Positions 1-7,447 of a DNA stretch of 31,794 bases are shown here, one piece after another. Position 1 is the first letter of the stretch. Each line of letters starts with the position of its first letter. The DNA is from JAMCRM01 sp041685075. GTDB lineage: Bacteria > Acidobacteriota > Terriglobia > Bryobacterales > Bryobacteraceae. Both the position numbers and the translations under genes were made by a program. The notes under the pieces were generated by a model. It had not been told where the DNA came from. It worked only from the letters and a program-made list of their open reading frames with translations, and searched no databases. Where the stretch lies: assembly GCA_041685075.1 (NCBI GenBank), contig JAWLGN010000023.1:1-31794 (forward strand), in the 5' to 3' direction.

Positions 1-719
1 TGCTGGCCGAACATGAAGAAGCCGGTGCGGTTCTGCCGGATGGTCACCAGCCCCGCGATGGGCGACAGCAACTTGGTCTGGGCGATGCGCTGCTCCTCGC
101 GGCGCACATCGATCATGGCCTTATTGCGCTGCTCCTGCAGGACCGCCAGCGAAGCCAGGCCCTGCTGGCGCCGGCTCTCGATATCGCTTTCCAGCTGCTT
201 GAGGCGCCGCTTCTGCTCCTCCAGGGTGAGCAGGTTCCTCTGGGCGTCGATGGCGGAGATCAGCTCGTTGCGCTTCACCTCCAGTTCGGCGCGGCGCACG
301 TTGTAGCGGGTGCGCAGCAGGTCCACCTTGTCCTGGTTGTCCCGGATGGCCAGGTCCGCCTTGGCTTTCTTGATCTGCTCGTCGATCTGCTCGACTTCCA
401 GCAGGTCCTCTTCGAGGGCGGCGCGGCGCTCGGAATCGTCAAATTCGACGATCAGGTCTTTTTCATTGGCGAAGCTGCCCACCGGCGCCAGCCGCGTCAC
501 CTGCACGGTGCCGAACAGGTTGGGAGCGGTGAGGGTCACGGAGCGCACGGCGCGCAGTTCGCCGCGCGAGTAGGCGCGGATGATAACGTCCCCGCGCCGC
601 ACCTTGGTGGTGGCGACCTGCTCCTGGCGGCCCGGCAACTGCTTCACAATCCGGTATCCGTACCAGGCGGCTGCCGCCACCAGCAGAATTCCAACCAGAC
701 GAATGAGAATCTTCTTCAT
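1..719 (-). CDS. HlyD/RND-type periplasmic adaptor (membrane fusion protein), 3' end beyond left edge
   Basis: Partial gene; the reading frame is open for 239 codons from the ATG at 719 and runs off the left edge. Residues 5-22 form a single N-terminal membrane anchor (hydrophobic run after MKKILIRL). It is followed by the first half of a barrel-sandwich/lipoyl domain (VTLTAPNLFGTVQV, then LIVEFDDSE), a long charged helical-hairpin region of about 120 residues rich in E, R, K, Q and L, and the beginning of the second lipoyl half (LLSPIAGLVTIRQN). This order is that of adaptors that link an inner-membrane ABC (MacB-like) or RND pump to an outer-membrane channel. It is the third of three tandem adaptor genes, 19 bp after its upstream neighbour, so almost certainly in one operon. 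The partner transporter would be expected beyond the left edge (inference). No strong ribosome binding site is seen; translational coupling is plausible. Confidence 0.85.
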   Translation of the reverse strand, partial: MKKILIRLVGILLVAAAAWYGYRIVKQLPGRQEQVATTKVRRGDVIIRAYSRGELRAVRSVTLTAPNLFGTVQVTRLAPVGSFANEKDLIVEFDDSERRAALEEDLLEVEQIDEQIKKAKADLAIRDNQDKVDLLRTRYNVRRAELEVKRNELISAIDAQRNLLTLEEQKRRLKQLESDIESRRQQGLASLAVLQEQRNKAMIDVRREEQRIAQTKLLSPIAGLVTIRQNRTGFFMFGQ

Positions 720-738
720 GGGTTTCGATCCCGGAGCC

Positions 739-2037
739 TCACAGCTTCTTCGCGCGCTTGGCGGCCTCGATGGGGTTCTCCAGGGTTACCAGTTCCCCTT
801 CCTTCAGGCCTTCCAGCACGATCATGTCCTCCTCGTTGCGCTTGCCCACCGTGATGGTACGCAGTTGGAACTGGTTGCCCTTCTGGATGTACACGGCCGG
901 CTTGTCGTGCTGGGTGAAGCTGGCCCGCACGGGGATGAGCAGCGCATTGGGCTCCCGCTCGATAATGATCTCCGCGGTGGCGCTCATGCCCGGCCGCAGC
1001 CGCGAGTCCAGGTTTTTCAACGTGGCCCGCGCGGGGAAGGTTTTTTCGGAAGTGCCGCCGCCCCGGTAGATCAGGGCCGCGATGGGGCTGATCCAGTCCA
1101 GTTCGGCGTGGAACTCCTTTTCCGGGATGGCGTCCACGCGGATGCGCACCGCCTGCCCCAGCTTCAGCTTCCCGCGATCCACCTCTTCGAGCTTCAGGTC
1201 GATGTGCATCTCCGAGAGGTCCGGGATTTCGGCGATGGCGGCGCCGGTCCAGGCCTGGTCGCCCTCCTTGAAGGGAGGCGGCGACTGGCCGAACGAACCG
1301 CCTGCCCGGAAGTTCGGCAGAATGTGCACGATGCCGTCGTTGGGCGCCCGGATCACCATCTTGGAAAGATAGCCCTTCGCCAGTTCCATGTCGCGCACGG
1401 TCTTGTCCTTGCGCTGCACCAGCCGCTGCAGGTCCGCGTCGTGGGAGATCCTGCGCGAGTTGATGGTGGTCTTCACCTGGTTGAGTTCGCCCTCGCTGAC
1501 CCCCACCTCGATGCGGTTCTTGGCGCCCTCGATTTCGGAGAGGATCTCCGCCTTGCTGGCTTCCAGCTTGGCGCGCTCCAGGTTGTACTCCGAACTCATC
1601 AGGTTCATGGCATCGGACTCGTTGACGATCTTGTGGGATGCCTTGGTCTGGACGATCTCGCTATCGGCGGTGCGCACGTTGGTGGAACGCTCGATGTAGT
1701 ACTGTTCCTGCTGCACGGGATCGAACTCCACCACCACTTCACCCCTGCGCACCGGCTTGCCGGACTCGGCGAGCTTGACGATGCGCGGGTTGGGGACCTG
1801 CGGCGCTTTGAGAATCACCGAGCGGGTGCTCTTGATCTCGCCGCGCGTGCGCACGCTGATGATGAAGTCCCCGCGGCGCGCGCGCGCCACCGGCACCTCC
1901 ACTTCGGTCGTCCCGGTATACCGGTAGGCGGCGTAGACGCCACCCCCTCCGGCTACCAGAAGAACGGCCCAGACAATCGCCTTCCGTCGTTTCGATCCTG
2001 CACGGCCCAAGCGGCCCGGTCTCACTTCCTTCGACAT
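739..2037 (-). CDS. HlyD/RND-type periplasmic adaptor (middle of three)
   Basis: Complete, 432 residues. A basic N-terminus (MSKEVRPGRLGRAGSKRRK) precedes one membrane anchor at about residues 20-38. The first lipoyl half follows (RSVILKAPQVPNPRIVKLAES, then VVVEFD), then a coiled-coil hairpin around residues 110-235, the second lipoyl half (MVIRAPNDGIVHIL), a beta-barrel domain (MHIDLKLEEVDRGKLKLGQ, VRIRVDAIPEKEF) and a C-terminal membrane-proximal domain (LLIPVRASF, IVLEGLKEGELV). This is the full domain order of a membrane fusion protein. The start ATG lies 26 bp after the stop of the upstream adaptor, and its own stop is 19 bp before the next adaptor, consistent with one leftward operon. 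Substrate and pump are not deducible; a MacB-like ABC exporter is a reasonable guess because such adaptors often precede one. Confidence 0.9.
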   Translation of the reverse strand: MSKEVRPGRLGRAGSKRRKAIVWAVLLVAGGGGVYAAYRYTGTTEVEVPVARARRGDFIISVRTRGEIKSTRSVILKAPQVPNPRIVKLAESGKPVRRGEVVVEFDPVQQEQYYIERSTNVRTADSEIVQTKASHKIVNESDAMNLMSSEYNLERAKLEASKAEILSEIEGAKNRIEVGVSEGELNQVKTTINSRRISHDADLQRLVQRKDKTVRDMELAKGYLSKMVIRAPNDGIVHILPNFRAGGSFGQSPPPFKEGDQAWTGAAIAEIPDLSEMHIDLKLEEVDRGKLKLGQAVRIRVDAIPEKEFHAELDWISPIAALIYRGGGTSEKTFPARATLKNLDSRLRPGMSATAEIIIEREPNALLIPVRASFTQHDKPAVYIQKGNQFQLRTITVGKRNEEDMIVLEGLKEGELVTLENPIEAAKRAKKL

Positions 2038-2063
2038 GCGTTAGACCCCGAATGAAAACCGTA

Positions 2064-3803
2064 TCATGATAACGGCCTCTCAGCCGCCAGTACGTCTCCC
2101 TTGCGCAGCCCCGAACGCACCGCCACGGCGATGTTGTTTTCAAGGCCAAGCTCCACCGGCCGGCGCGTCCAGCCGGCCGGACCCCGCAGGTAAACGAAGG
2201 CCGCCTGCGCCGGCCCTTCGCGGAAGATGGCCTCCCGCGGCGCGATCACCGCCTGCCGCTCGGCGGCCAGAATCACGTCGGCGGCGGCCGTCATATCCGG
2301 GATGACCCGCGAATCCATGGCGTCCAGCTTCAGCCGGACGGGGATCTCCCGAACGTAGGCGCCGCGCCAGCCGCCCGGCTGCGTCATGGCCCCCACCCCG
2401 ACCACCGTAGCGGGTAGTTCCAGGCCGCCATAGGCGTCAAACCAGACCCGCGCCTTCATGTTCACCCGCAGTTTCTCGCTGTCGGTCTGGTTGACCTTGG
2501 CGTTCACCACCATGGAGGAGGGATCCACGATGGTCATAAACGACATGCCGGCGTGCACCTGGTCGCCCTCCCGGATTTGTCCGAACTCACCGCCGCGATA
2601 GATGGTCTGCATCACTACCAGCCCGTCGATGGGGGCTTTGATGACCATGCGATCCACGTTGGCTTCGGCGCGCTTCAACTCCATCTGCGCCTGCCGGTAG
2701 TCGATCTCGGCGGCATGCAACTGGGCGCGCTGGGAAGCGTCGAACAGGGCGCTTTCCTCGGTCACCTGCTGCAGCCGCGCGCGCGCCTCCTCCACGGCCA
2801 GGCGGAAGCGCTCGGCCTGGATCTCCGAGTGCACCTCGATGGTCTTCAAATCCAGCAGCGTCTGTTCCAGGTCCGCCTTGGCGGTCTTGATCACCTGGTT
2901 ATGAGCCTGCTTGGCCGCCTGCATGTCGGCCTTGAGCTTGCGGATGCTCAGTTCGAGCGATTCCACCGAAGCGCGGTAATCTTCCAGCCGGAGCAGCATG
3001 TTCTGGCGGTCGAACTCCGCCACCACGTCGCCCTTGCGGACGAGGGAGCCGGGAGCGGCGCAACTCACCAGCAGTAGAGAGAAATCGCCGGCGCCGCTAC
3101 GGGCGCCGCCGCCCGACCCGCGGCCGACCGACACCACCGGCGCGGCATCGCCTCCGGACCTGCCGCCTCCGCCGCCCATCCGCGTGCCTCCACCGCCCGA
3201 CGAGCGCCCGGTATCGCTGAACCGGTTGCCGGAGCCGCCGCGGGAAGATCCACCGCCGGAGGACATGCCGTCCGCCGTCGAGCCGCCGCTGCCTGCCGTG
3301 CCCGAGCCGCCCGCACCGGACGATCCGCTGATCGCCGCGGTGATCGAACCGCCGGAACCGGTGGGACCGCTGCTGGCCGAGATGCCGCCGGCGCTCGACA
3401 TGGGGGTGCTGGCCGAGTAATCGGCGTTGCCCCCGGTGCGGATGCGGTCGCTGCGGCTGCCGCGCAGGCGCGGAGCCAGCAGCGCCACCGAGCGCTCCGC
3501 CTGCACCACGCCTGTAAGCCGGATGGTTTCCTGCAGGTCCCCGACCGTCACCGGAACGGTACGGACGGCCGCCAGGCCGCCGCCGCCGGCTCCGGCGCGA
3601 GGCTGCCGTGCGCTGTGCAGGTAATAGCCTATCGCCGCGGCCGCCAGCACAACCATGACCCCCGATAACCACAACTTCACCCGGCGAGGCCCCGGGCGCC
3701 TCGGACGCACCACTTGCGGCCTCGGCGCCACGGGCCGCGGAACCGCAATGCCCGCACCACCTGTGGGATCAGGCGCCGGCGCACTGCTCAACGGTGATTG
3801 CAT
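2064..3803 (-). CDS. HlyD/RND-type periplasmic adaptor with a large Gly/Ser-rich insertion (first of three)
   Basis: Complete, 579 residues, clearly longer than its two neighbours. A Pro/Arg-rich tail (residues 1-42) precedes a membrane anchor at 43-62. The first lipoyl strand (SVALLAPRLRG) ends near residue 114 and is then interrupted by about 125 residues almost entirely Gly, Ser, Ala, Thr and Arg (to about residue 240) before the domain resumes with LLLVSCAAPGSLVRKGDVVAEFD. After that come a coiled-coil hairpin (about 265-380), the second lipoyl half (MVIKAPIDGLVVMQ), a beta-barrel (VVNAKVNQTDSEKLRVN) and a C-terminal domain (AVIAPREAIF). The ATG at 3803 has a GGGAG ribosome binding site about 8 nt upstream. 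It heads a leftward operon of three adaptors, divergent from scpA. The insertion sits at the loop where the neighbours have only a few residues, so it is probably a surface linker rather than a separate fold. Confidence 0.88.
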   Translation of the reverse strand: MQSPLSSAPAPDPTGGAGIAVPRPVAPRPQVVRPRRPGPRRVKLWLSGVMVVLAAAAIGYYLHSARQPRAGAGGGGLAAVRTVPVTVGDLQETIRLTGVVQAERSVALLAPRLRGSRSDRIRTGGNADYSASTPMSSAGGISASSGPTGSGGSITAAISGSSGAGGSGTAGSGGSTADGMSSGGGSSRGGSGNRFSDTGRSSGGGGTRMGGGGGRSGGDAAPVVSVGRGSGGGARSGAGDFSLLLVSCAAPGSLVRKGDVVAEFDRQNMLLRLEDYRASVESLELSIRKLKADMQAAKQAHNQVIKTAKADLEQTLLDLKTIEVHSEIQAERFRLAVEEARARLQQVTEESALFDASQRAQLHAAEIDYRQAQMELKRAEANVDRMVIKAPIDGLVVMQTIYRGGEFGQIREGDQVHAGMSFMTIVDPSSMVVNAKVNQTDSEKLRVNMKARVWFDAYGGLELPATVVGVGAMTQPGGWRGAYVREIPVRLKLDAMDSRVIPDMTAAADVILAAERQAVIAPREAIFREGPAQAAFVYLRGPAGWTRRPVELGLENNIAVAVRSGLRKGDVLAAERPLS

Positions 3804-3839
3804 GCCACACTCCCGCCTTTCACGCAGACTCCCAACTGT

Positions 3840-3851
3840 ATTGGTCCCAAT
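3840..3851. promoter_or_regulatory. Small palindrome in the adaptor/scpA divergent region, possible operator
   Basis: ATTGG-TC-CCAAT is a 5+5 bp inverted repeat with a 2-nt centre, 37 bp upstream of the first adaptor start in the 221-bp divergent intergenic region (3804-4024). Its position would suit a repressor site for the adaptor operon. No convincing -35/-10 pair was found beside it, so this is only a candidate. The rest of the intergenic region shows nothing else I can name except a -10-like hexamer next to scpA. Confidence 0.25.
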
Positions 3852-4010
3852 GAGAAGACGATTTGCTTCGCCCTGAGGTTAGCTCTCCGGCCTGGGGGGA
3901 CGAAATTTTTTACAGCCGCCTGGAAATAAACAGTTTCGCCGCCTGCAGCCGCGGAGTCAAGGCGCCTGAACGCGCCTCTCGGCGCTTCCGGGCGGCGCCT
4001 TCGACCGTGT

Positions 4011-4016
4011 TATGTT
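4011..4016 (+). promoter_or_regulatory. -10-like hexamer directly before scpA
   Basis: TATGTT lies 8 nt before the GTG start of scpA, which would place transcription initiation near 4023, only 2 nt before the start codon. No Shine-Dalgarno sequence is present in that space, consistent with a leaderless mRNA. No recognisable -35 element is seen, and the hexamer matches the consensus only moderately. Confidence 0.35.
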
Positions 4017-4024
4017 GAGATACA

Positions 4025-4810
4025 GTGTCATCGCCGCTCAACGTCCGCCTGGACCAGTACGAGGGTCCCCTCGACCTGTTGCTGGATTTAATCCGCAAGC
4101 AGCAGATCGATATCCGCGATATCCCCATCGCCACGATCACCGCGCAATACCTGGACTACCTGGAGCAGGCCCGGCAGTTGGACCTCGATCTGGGAGCGGA
4201 ATTCGTTTACATGGCCGCTACCCTTATCCACATCAAGTCCCGCATGCTGTTGCCGCGTGACCCGGCCCTGGAGACGGAGGCCGCCGACGAGGACCCGCGC
4301 AAGGACCTGGTGGACCGGCTCCTCGAGCACGAGCGCTTCAAAAATGCCGCCGAGATGCTCCAGCAGAAGCGCCTCATCGAAGAGAACGTCTGGTCGAACC
4401 CACAGATAGGCAAGTTTGTCTCCGACGACGACAACCCGGGGCTGGCCGTCACCCTCTTCGACCTGGTGAAGGCCTTCGGGGAAATGCTGGAGCGTACCAA
4501 AAACCGTCCGGTTTACAAGGTAGGGGAACCGGAAGTCGGGGTGGGAGACATGGTACGGCATCTCAAGGGTATCCTGGAGAAAGCCGGCCCCGAAGAACCG
4601 GTTTTCATCCTGCGCCTCATCGAGCGTCAGCCTACCCGCCGCGCCATGATTGCGCTGTTTCTGGCGGTGCTCGAGATGGTCAAAATGCAGGCCGTGGAGA
4701 TCTTGCAGCAGGACCTGTTCGGGGAGATCGCTTTGCGGCGGCACAAGCTGTTCGATGCGGTGTTCGCTTCGGGCGAGCCGGTCAGCGCCATCGAGAAAGA
4801 CTACAGTTAA
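4025..4810 (+). CDS. scpA: Segregation and condensation protein A (kleisin of the SMC complex)
   Basis: 261 residues. ScpA is the kleisin that bridges the SMC ATPase heads and, with ScpB, forms the condensin-like complex on the chromosome. The N-terminal signature is clear: VRLDQYEGPLDLLLDLIRKQ followed by IDIRDIPIATITAQYLDYL and the helix FVYMAATLIHIKSRMLLP. The C-terminal winged-helix segment (VFILRLIERQPTRRAMIALFLAVLEMVKMQAVEILQQ and LFGEI) is also typical. The GTG at 4025 is the first possible start, since an in-frame stop occurs at 4016-4018, and it places the signature at the usual distance from the N-terminus. scpB follows after 5 bp, and an RluB-like gene after that, the conserved scpA-scpB-rluB order. 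No smc gene is in the window. Confidence 0.96.
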   Translation: MSSPLNVRLDQYEGPLDLLLDLIRKQQIDIRDIPIATITAQYLDYLEQARQLDLDLGAEFVYMAATLIHIKSRMLLPRDPALETEAADEDPRKDLVDRLLEHERFKNAAEMLQQKRLIEENVWSNPQIGKFVSDDDNPGLAVTLFDLVKAFGEMLERTKNRPVYKVGEPEVGVGDMVRHLKGILEKAGPEEPVFILRLIERQPTRRAMIALFLAVLEMVKMQAVEILQQDLFGEIALRRHKLFDAVFASGEPVSAIEKDYS

Positions 4811-4815
4811 AGGGA

Positions 4816-6306
4816 ATGGAAGAGATCGATACCCGGTCCGCCGGCGACATGGCGGCCGAAATGCCCGAAGCCCACAGAGCCGCGGAAGCGGAGACGGACG
4901 GGGTGCCGGTGTCCCCGGATCGGGCCGGCTCCGCCGAAACGGTGAGCGCCGAGGAGTTGCTGGCCGCGGACACCCCGGCGCCCCCGGCCGTGCCCGCCGA
5001 AGATCAGTGGCTGAGGGCGGTGCTCGAAGCCATCGTCTACGTCACCGAGGAGCCGCTTTCGCTGGCCCAGATAGCCGCCGCGCTCGACCTGCCGGCCGAA
5101 CGCATCCGCTCCGTGCTCGAGCGGCTGATGGCCGAATACGAGTCCCCCGAACACGGCCTGGCTATCCGGGAGGTCGCCGGCGGGTACAAGATGGCCACCA
5201 AGCCGGAACATCACGAGGCCGTCCGCAACTTCGTCAAGAACCTGAAGCCGCCGCTGAAACTGTCGTTGGCGGCGTTGGAAACCCTGGCGGTGATCGCCTA
5301 TAAGCAGCCCGTCACTGCTCCGGAAATCATGGAAATCCGGGGCGTGCAGGGCACCGGCGTCCTGAAGACGTTGCTCGACCGCAAGCTGATCGCCGCCGCA
5401 GGACGCAAGAACGTCATCGGCAAGCCCATTCTGTACAAGACCACCCGGGACTTCCTGGTCCAGTTCGGCCTCAGGGACCTGAGCGAGTTGCCGACCCTGA
5501 AGGAGTTCGAGGAGATTCGCCGCATGGCCATCGGGGATGCGGAGGAGCAACTCCCCCTGAGCGCTGAGCCGCATGGGGATGGCGAACCCGAAGCCGCGGT
5601 GCTGGATTCCGGCGAAGCGGGAATTAGCGGTTTGCAGCCCGGGGGCGAACCGGCCGAGCAGGAATCGACCCAGCCGGACATTGTCGGGCCGCAGGCCGGA
5701 GGTCAGTTGGCGGAGCAGGCCATCGCGCCGGAAACCGGTCCGCGGGCCGGGGGCCATTCGGCGGAGCAGGCCGTCGAGCCGGACACCCGTAGTCCGCAGG
5801 CGGGAGGCGAAAGTCCGCAGGCGGGAGGCCAACCCGCTGAGCAGGAGGCCATCGAACCGCAAGGGGCTGGCGACGCGGAAGCCACGGTGCTGGTTTCCGG
5901 CGAACCGGAAACCACCGGGCTGCAGGCCGGAGGTCAACCGGCAGAGCAGGAGGCCATCGCGCAGGAAACCGGGTCGCAGGCCGGGGATCAGTTGGCGGAG
6001 CAGGAGGACGTCGAACCGCGGGCCGAGGGCGAACCGGCGGAGCAGGAAGCGACCGAGGCGCAAGCGGACCACGAAGCGGAAGCCACGGTGCTGGATTCCG
6101 GCGAACTGGAAACCACTGGGCCGCAGGCCGGGGATCAACCGGCGGAGCAGGAGGCGACCGAGGCGCAAGCGGACCACGAAGCGGAAGCCACGGTGCTGGA
6201 TTCCGGCGAAGCGGCTGCCGCGGGGCCGCTGGAGGCCGTACCGGAACCTGCCGGGGGCGACACCGAGGCGCCGGAAGCCGCCGGCGAGCAGCCCGGCGTA
6301 TCCTGA
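4816..6306 (+). CDS. scpB: Segregation and condensation protein B with long repetitive C-terminal tail
   Basis: 496 residues, more than twice the usual 180-220. The conserved ScpB core of two winged helices spans about residues 64-240: LRAVLEAIVYVTEEPLSLAQIAAAL, then LSLAALETLAVIAYKQPVTAPEI, then IRGVQGTGVLKTLLDRKLI and PILYKTTRDFLVQFGL. It is preceded by about 60 acidic Ala/Glu/Pro residues and followed by some 245 residues of low-complexity repeats built from motifs such as QAGGQPAEQEA and EATVLDSGE. ScpB binds the ScpA kleisin as a dimer and stabilises the SMC complex. The tail is acidic, predicted disordered, and contains a near-perfect duplicated DNA segment, so it probably grew by slippage or unequal exchange. 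The gene lies 5 bp after scpA and 2 bp before the next gene, which implies co-transcription and translational coupling. Confidence 0.94.
   Translation: MEEIDTRSAGDMAAEMPEAHRAAEAETDGVPVSPDRAGSAETVSAEELLAADTPAPPAVPAEDQWLRAVLEAIVYVTEEPLSLAQIAAALDLPAERIRSVLERLMAEYESPEHGLAIREVAGGYKMATKPEHHEAVRNFVKNLKPPLKLSLAALETLAVIAYKQPVTAPEIMEIRGVQGTGVLKTLLDRKLIAAAGRKNVIGKPILYKTTRDFLVQFGLRDLSELPTLKEFEEIRRMAIGDAEEQLPLSAEPHGDGEPEAAVLDSGEAGISGLQPGGEPAEQESTQPDIVGPQAGGQLAEQAIAPETGPRAGGHSAEQAVEPDTRSPQAGGESPQAGGQPAEQEAIEPQGAGDAEATVLVSGEPETTGLQAGGQPAEQEAIAQETGSQAGDQLAEQEDVEPRAEGEPAEQEATEAQADHEAEATVLDSGELETTGPQAGDQPAEQEATEAQADHEAEATVLDSGEAAAAGPLEAVPEPAGGDTEAPEAAGEQPGVS
6032..6210 (+). repeat. Direct repeat inside the scpB tail (two 74-bp copies, 105-bp offset)
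   Basis: The segments 6032-6105 and 6137-6210 are identical apart from one A/G difference near 6046/6151. Both encode the same peptide stretch ending in ATVLDSGE. The offset of 105 bp equals 35 codons, so the duplication keeps the frame. Shorter, more diverged copies of the same motifs extend upstream to about 5580. Confidence 0.85.
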
Positions 6307-6308
6307 TC

Positions 6309-7046
6309 ATGCCGGAAGAGCGCCTCCAGAAGATTCTGTCCCGCGCCGGCATCGCTTCCCGCCGCAAAGCCGAGGAGATGATCGCCGCGGGCCGGGTCAC
6401 CGTCAACGGGAAGATTGTGGACGAACTCGGCGCCAAGGCCGACCTCGACCGCGACCATATCAAAGTGGACGGCCGCCTGGTCCGCCCGCCCCGCAACCTG
6501 GTTTACCTGGCCCTCAATAAACCAGTCGGCGTAGTCACCACCCTCAGCGATCCGCAAGGCCGCCGAACGGTTATGGACTTGCTGCGGGGAGTGAAGGAGC
6601 GAGTGTATCCCGTGGGACGGCTGGATTATCACAGCGAGGGCCTGCTGCTGCTCACCAACGACGGCGAGTTCGCCAACGCCCTCACCTCCGCCGCCACCCA
6701 CATCCCCAAGACATACCTGGTGAAGGTGAACGGGCCTCTCACGGCGGAACAGGAACAGCAGTTCCGGGAAGGCGTGCCGCTGAGCGGCCGTCGCACCGCT
6801 CCGGCGGGACTGAAACTGGTCCGCCGGGCCGCCAATCCGTGGTACGAAGCACGCCTCTACGAGGGGCGCAACCAGCAGATTCGATTGATGTTCCGCCACT
6901 TCGACCGGATGGTGGAGAAGCTCCGTCGCATCAAGGTGGGGTTCCTCGACCTCGGCCCCCTCAAGCCCGGCGGGTTCCGCCATCTCTCTCCGGAAGAGGT
7001 GGAACGGTTCCGCAAATCCTTTGCCCGGAAGAAGGAGAAACCATGA
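6309..7046 (+). CDS. rluB: RluB/RsuA-family 23S rRNA pseudouridine synthase
   Basis: 245 residues. An N-terminal S4 RNA-binding domain (RLQKILSRAGIASRRKAEEM, residues 5-24, then VTVNGKIV) is followed by the catalytic pseudouridine synthase domain. It shows YLALNKPVGVVTT (66-78), the active-site motif GRLDYHSEGLLLLTNDGE (103-120) with catalytic Asp106, and the late motif GRNQQIRLMF. The S4 plus RsuA-type catalytic domain places it with RluB/RluE/RluF/RsuA. The scpA-scpB neighbourhood favours RluB, which modifies helix 80 of 23S rRNA in E. coli (family knowledge; the exact target here is not proven). The start lies 2 bp after scpB, and its TGA overlaps the next gene's ATG as ATGA. Confidence 0.92.
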   Translation: MPEERLQKILSRAGIASRRKAEEMIAAGRVTVNGKIVDELGAKADLDRDHIKVDGRLVRPPRNLVYLALNKPVGVVTTLSDPQGRRTVMDLLRGVKERVYPVGRLDYHSEGLLLLTNDGEFANALTSAATHIPKTYLVKVNGPLTAEQEQQFREGVPLSGRRTAPAGLKLVRRAANPWYEARLYEGRNQQIRLMFRHFDRMVEKLRRIKVGFLDLGPLKPGGFRHLSPEEVERFRKSFARKKEKP

Positions 7047-7444
7047 CCATGATCCCCGACTTGCTGGCCTCGGCCCGCTCCATCGCGGTGGTAGGGATCT
7101 CCAGCAAACGTTACCGGCCCAGCTACGGCGTCTCCGAGTACATGCAGCGCGCCGGCTACAGGATTGTGCCGGTAAATCCCGAGGAAACCGAGGTGTTGGG
7201 CGAGAAGGCCTGGCCCGATCTCGACTCCATACCGGAGCCCGTGGACATCGTAAACATCTTCCGGCGCCCGGAGTTCGTGCCGGAGATTGTGGAAGCGGCC
7301 ATCCGCATCGGCGCGCGCGCCGTCTGGATGCAGGAGGGTGTCGTGCATGAAGAGGCCGCCCGCCGCGCCCGGGAGGCCGGCCTGGAAGTCGTGATGGACC
7401 GCTGCATTCTGAAAGAACACCGCCGTTTGGCCTTCGCAAGCTGA
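7043..7444 (+). CDS. CoA-binding protein (CoA_binding_2, YccU-like)
   Basis: 133 residues forming one Rossmann-type CoA-binding domain: SIAVVGISSKRYRPSYGVSE (13-32), then GYRIVPVNPEETEVLGEKAW (38-57), then EPVDIVNIFRRPEFVPEIVE and AVWMQEGVVHEEAARRAREAGLEVVMDRCI. This is the stand-alone succinyl-CoA-synthetase-alpha-like domain found in many bacteria, with no established physiological reaction. The ATG at 7043 overlaps the stop of the upstream gene (ATGA) and has a good ribosome binding site (AAGGAG, about 6 nt upstream); a second in-frame ATG lies two codons later. The next gene starts 3 bp after its stop, so it belongs to the same operon. Confidence 0.9.
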   Translation: MTMIPDLLASARSIAVVGISSKRYRPSYGVSEYMQRAGYRIVPVNPEETEVLGEKAWPDLDSIPEPVDIVNIFRRPEFVPEIVEAAIRIGARAVWMQEGVVHEEAARRAREAGLEVVMDRCILKEHRRLAFAS

Positions 7445-7447
7445 ACC

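Noticed and set aside
580..2055. A 491-codon plus-strand frame opposite two adaptor genes
   Set aside because: It is a shadow of the adaptor genes in a high-GC genome; its translation has no family resemblance, whereas the minus-strand frames have full adaptor domain order.
4807..6177. A 456-codon minus-strand frame with repetitive Leu/Arg/Phe sequence opposite scpB
   Set aside because: It mirrors the scpB tail repeats; the plus strand encodes the recognisable ScpB core and the operon context supports it.
6032..6210. Direct repeats in scpB as a CRISPR-like or mobile-element signature
   Set aside because: The repeats keep frame, encode repetitive protein and have no regular spacers or terminal inverted repeats.
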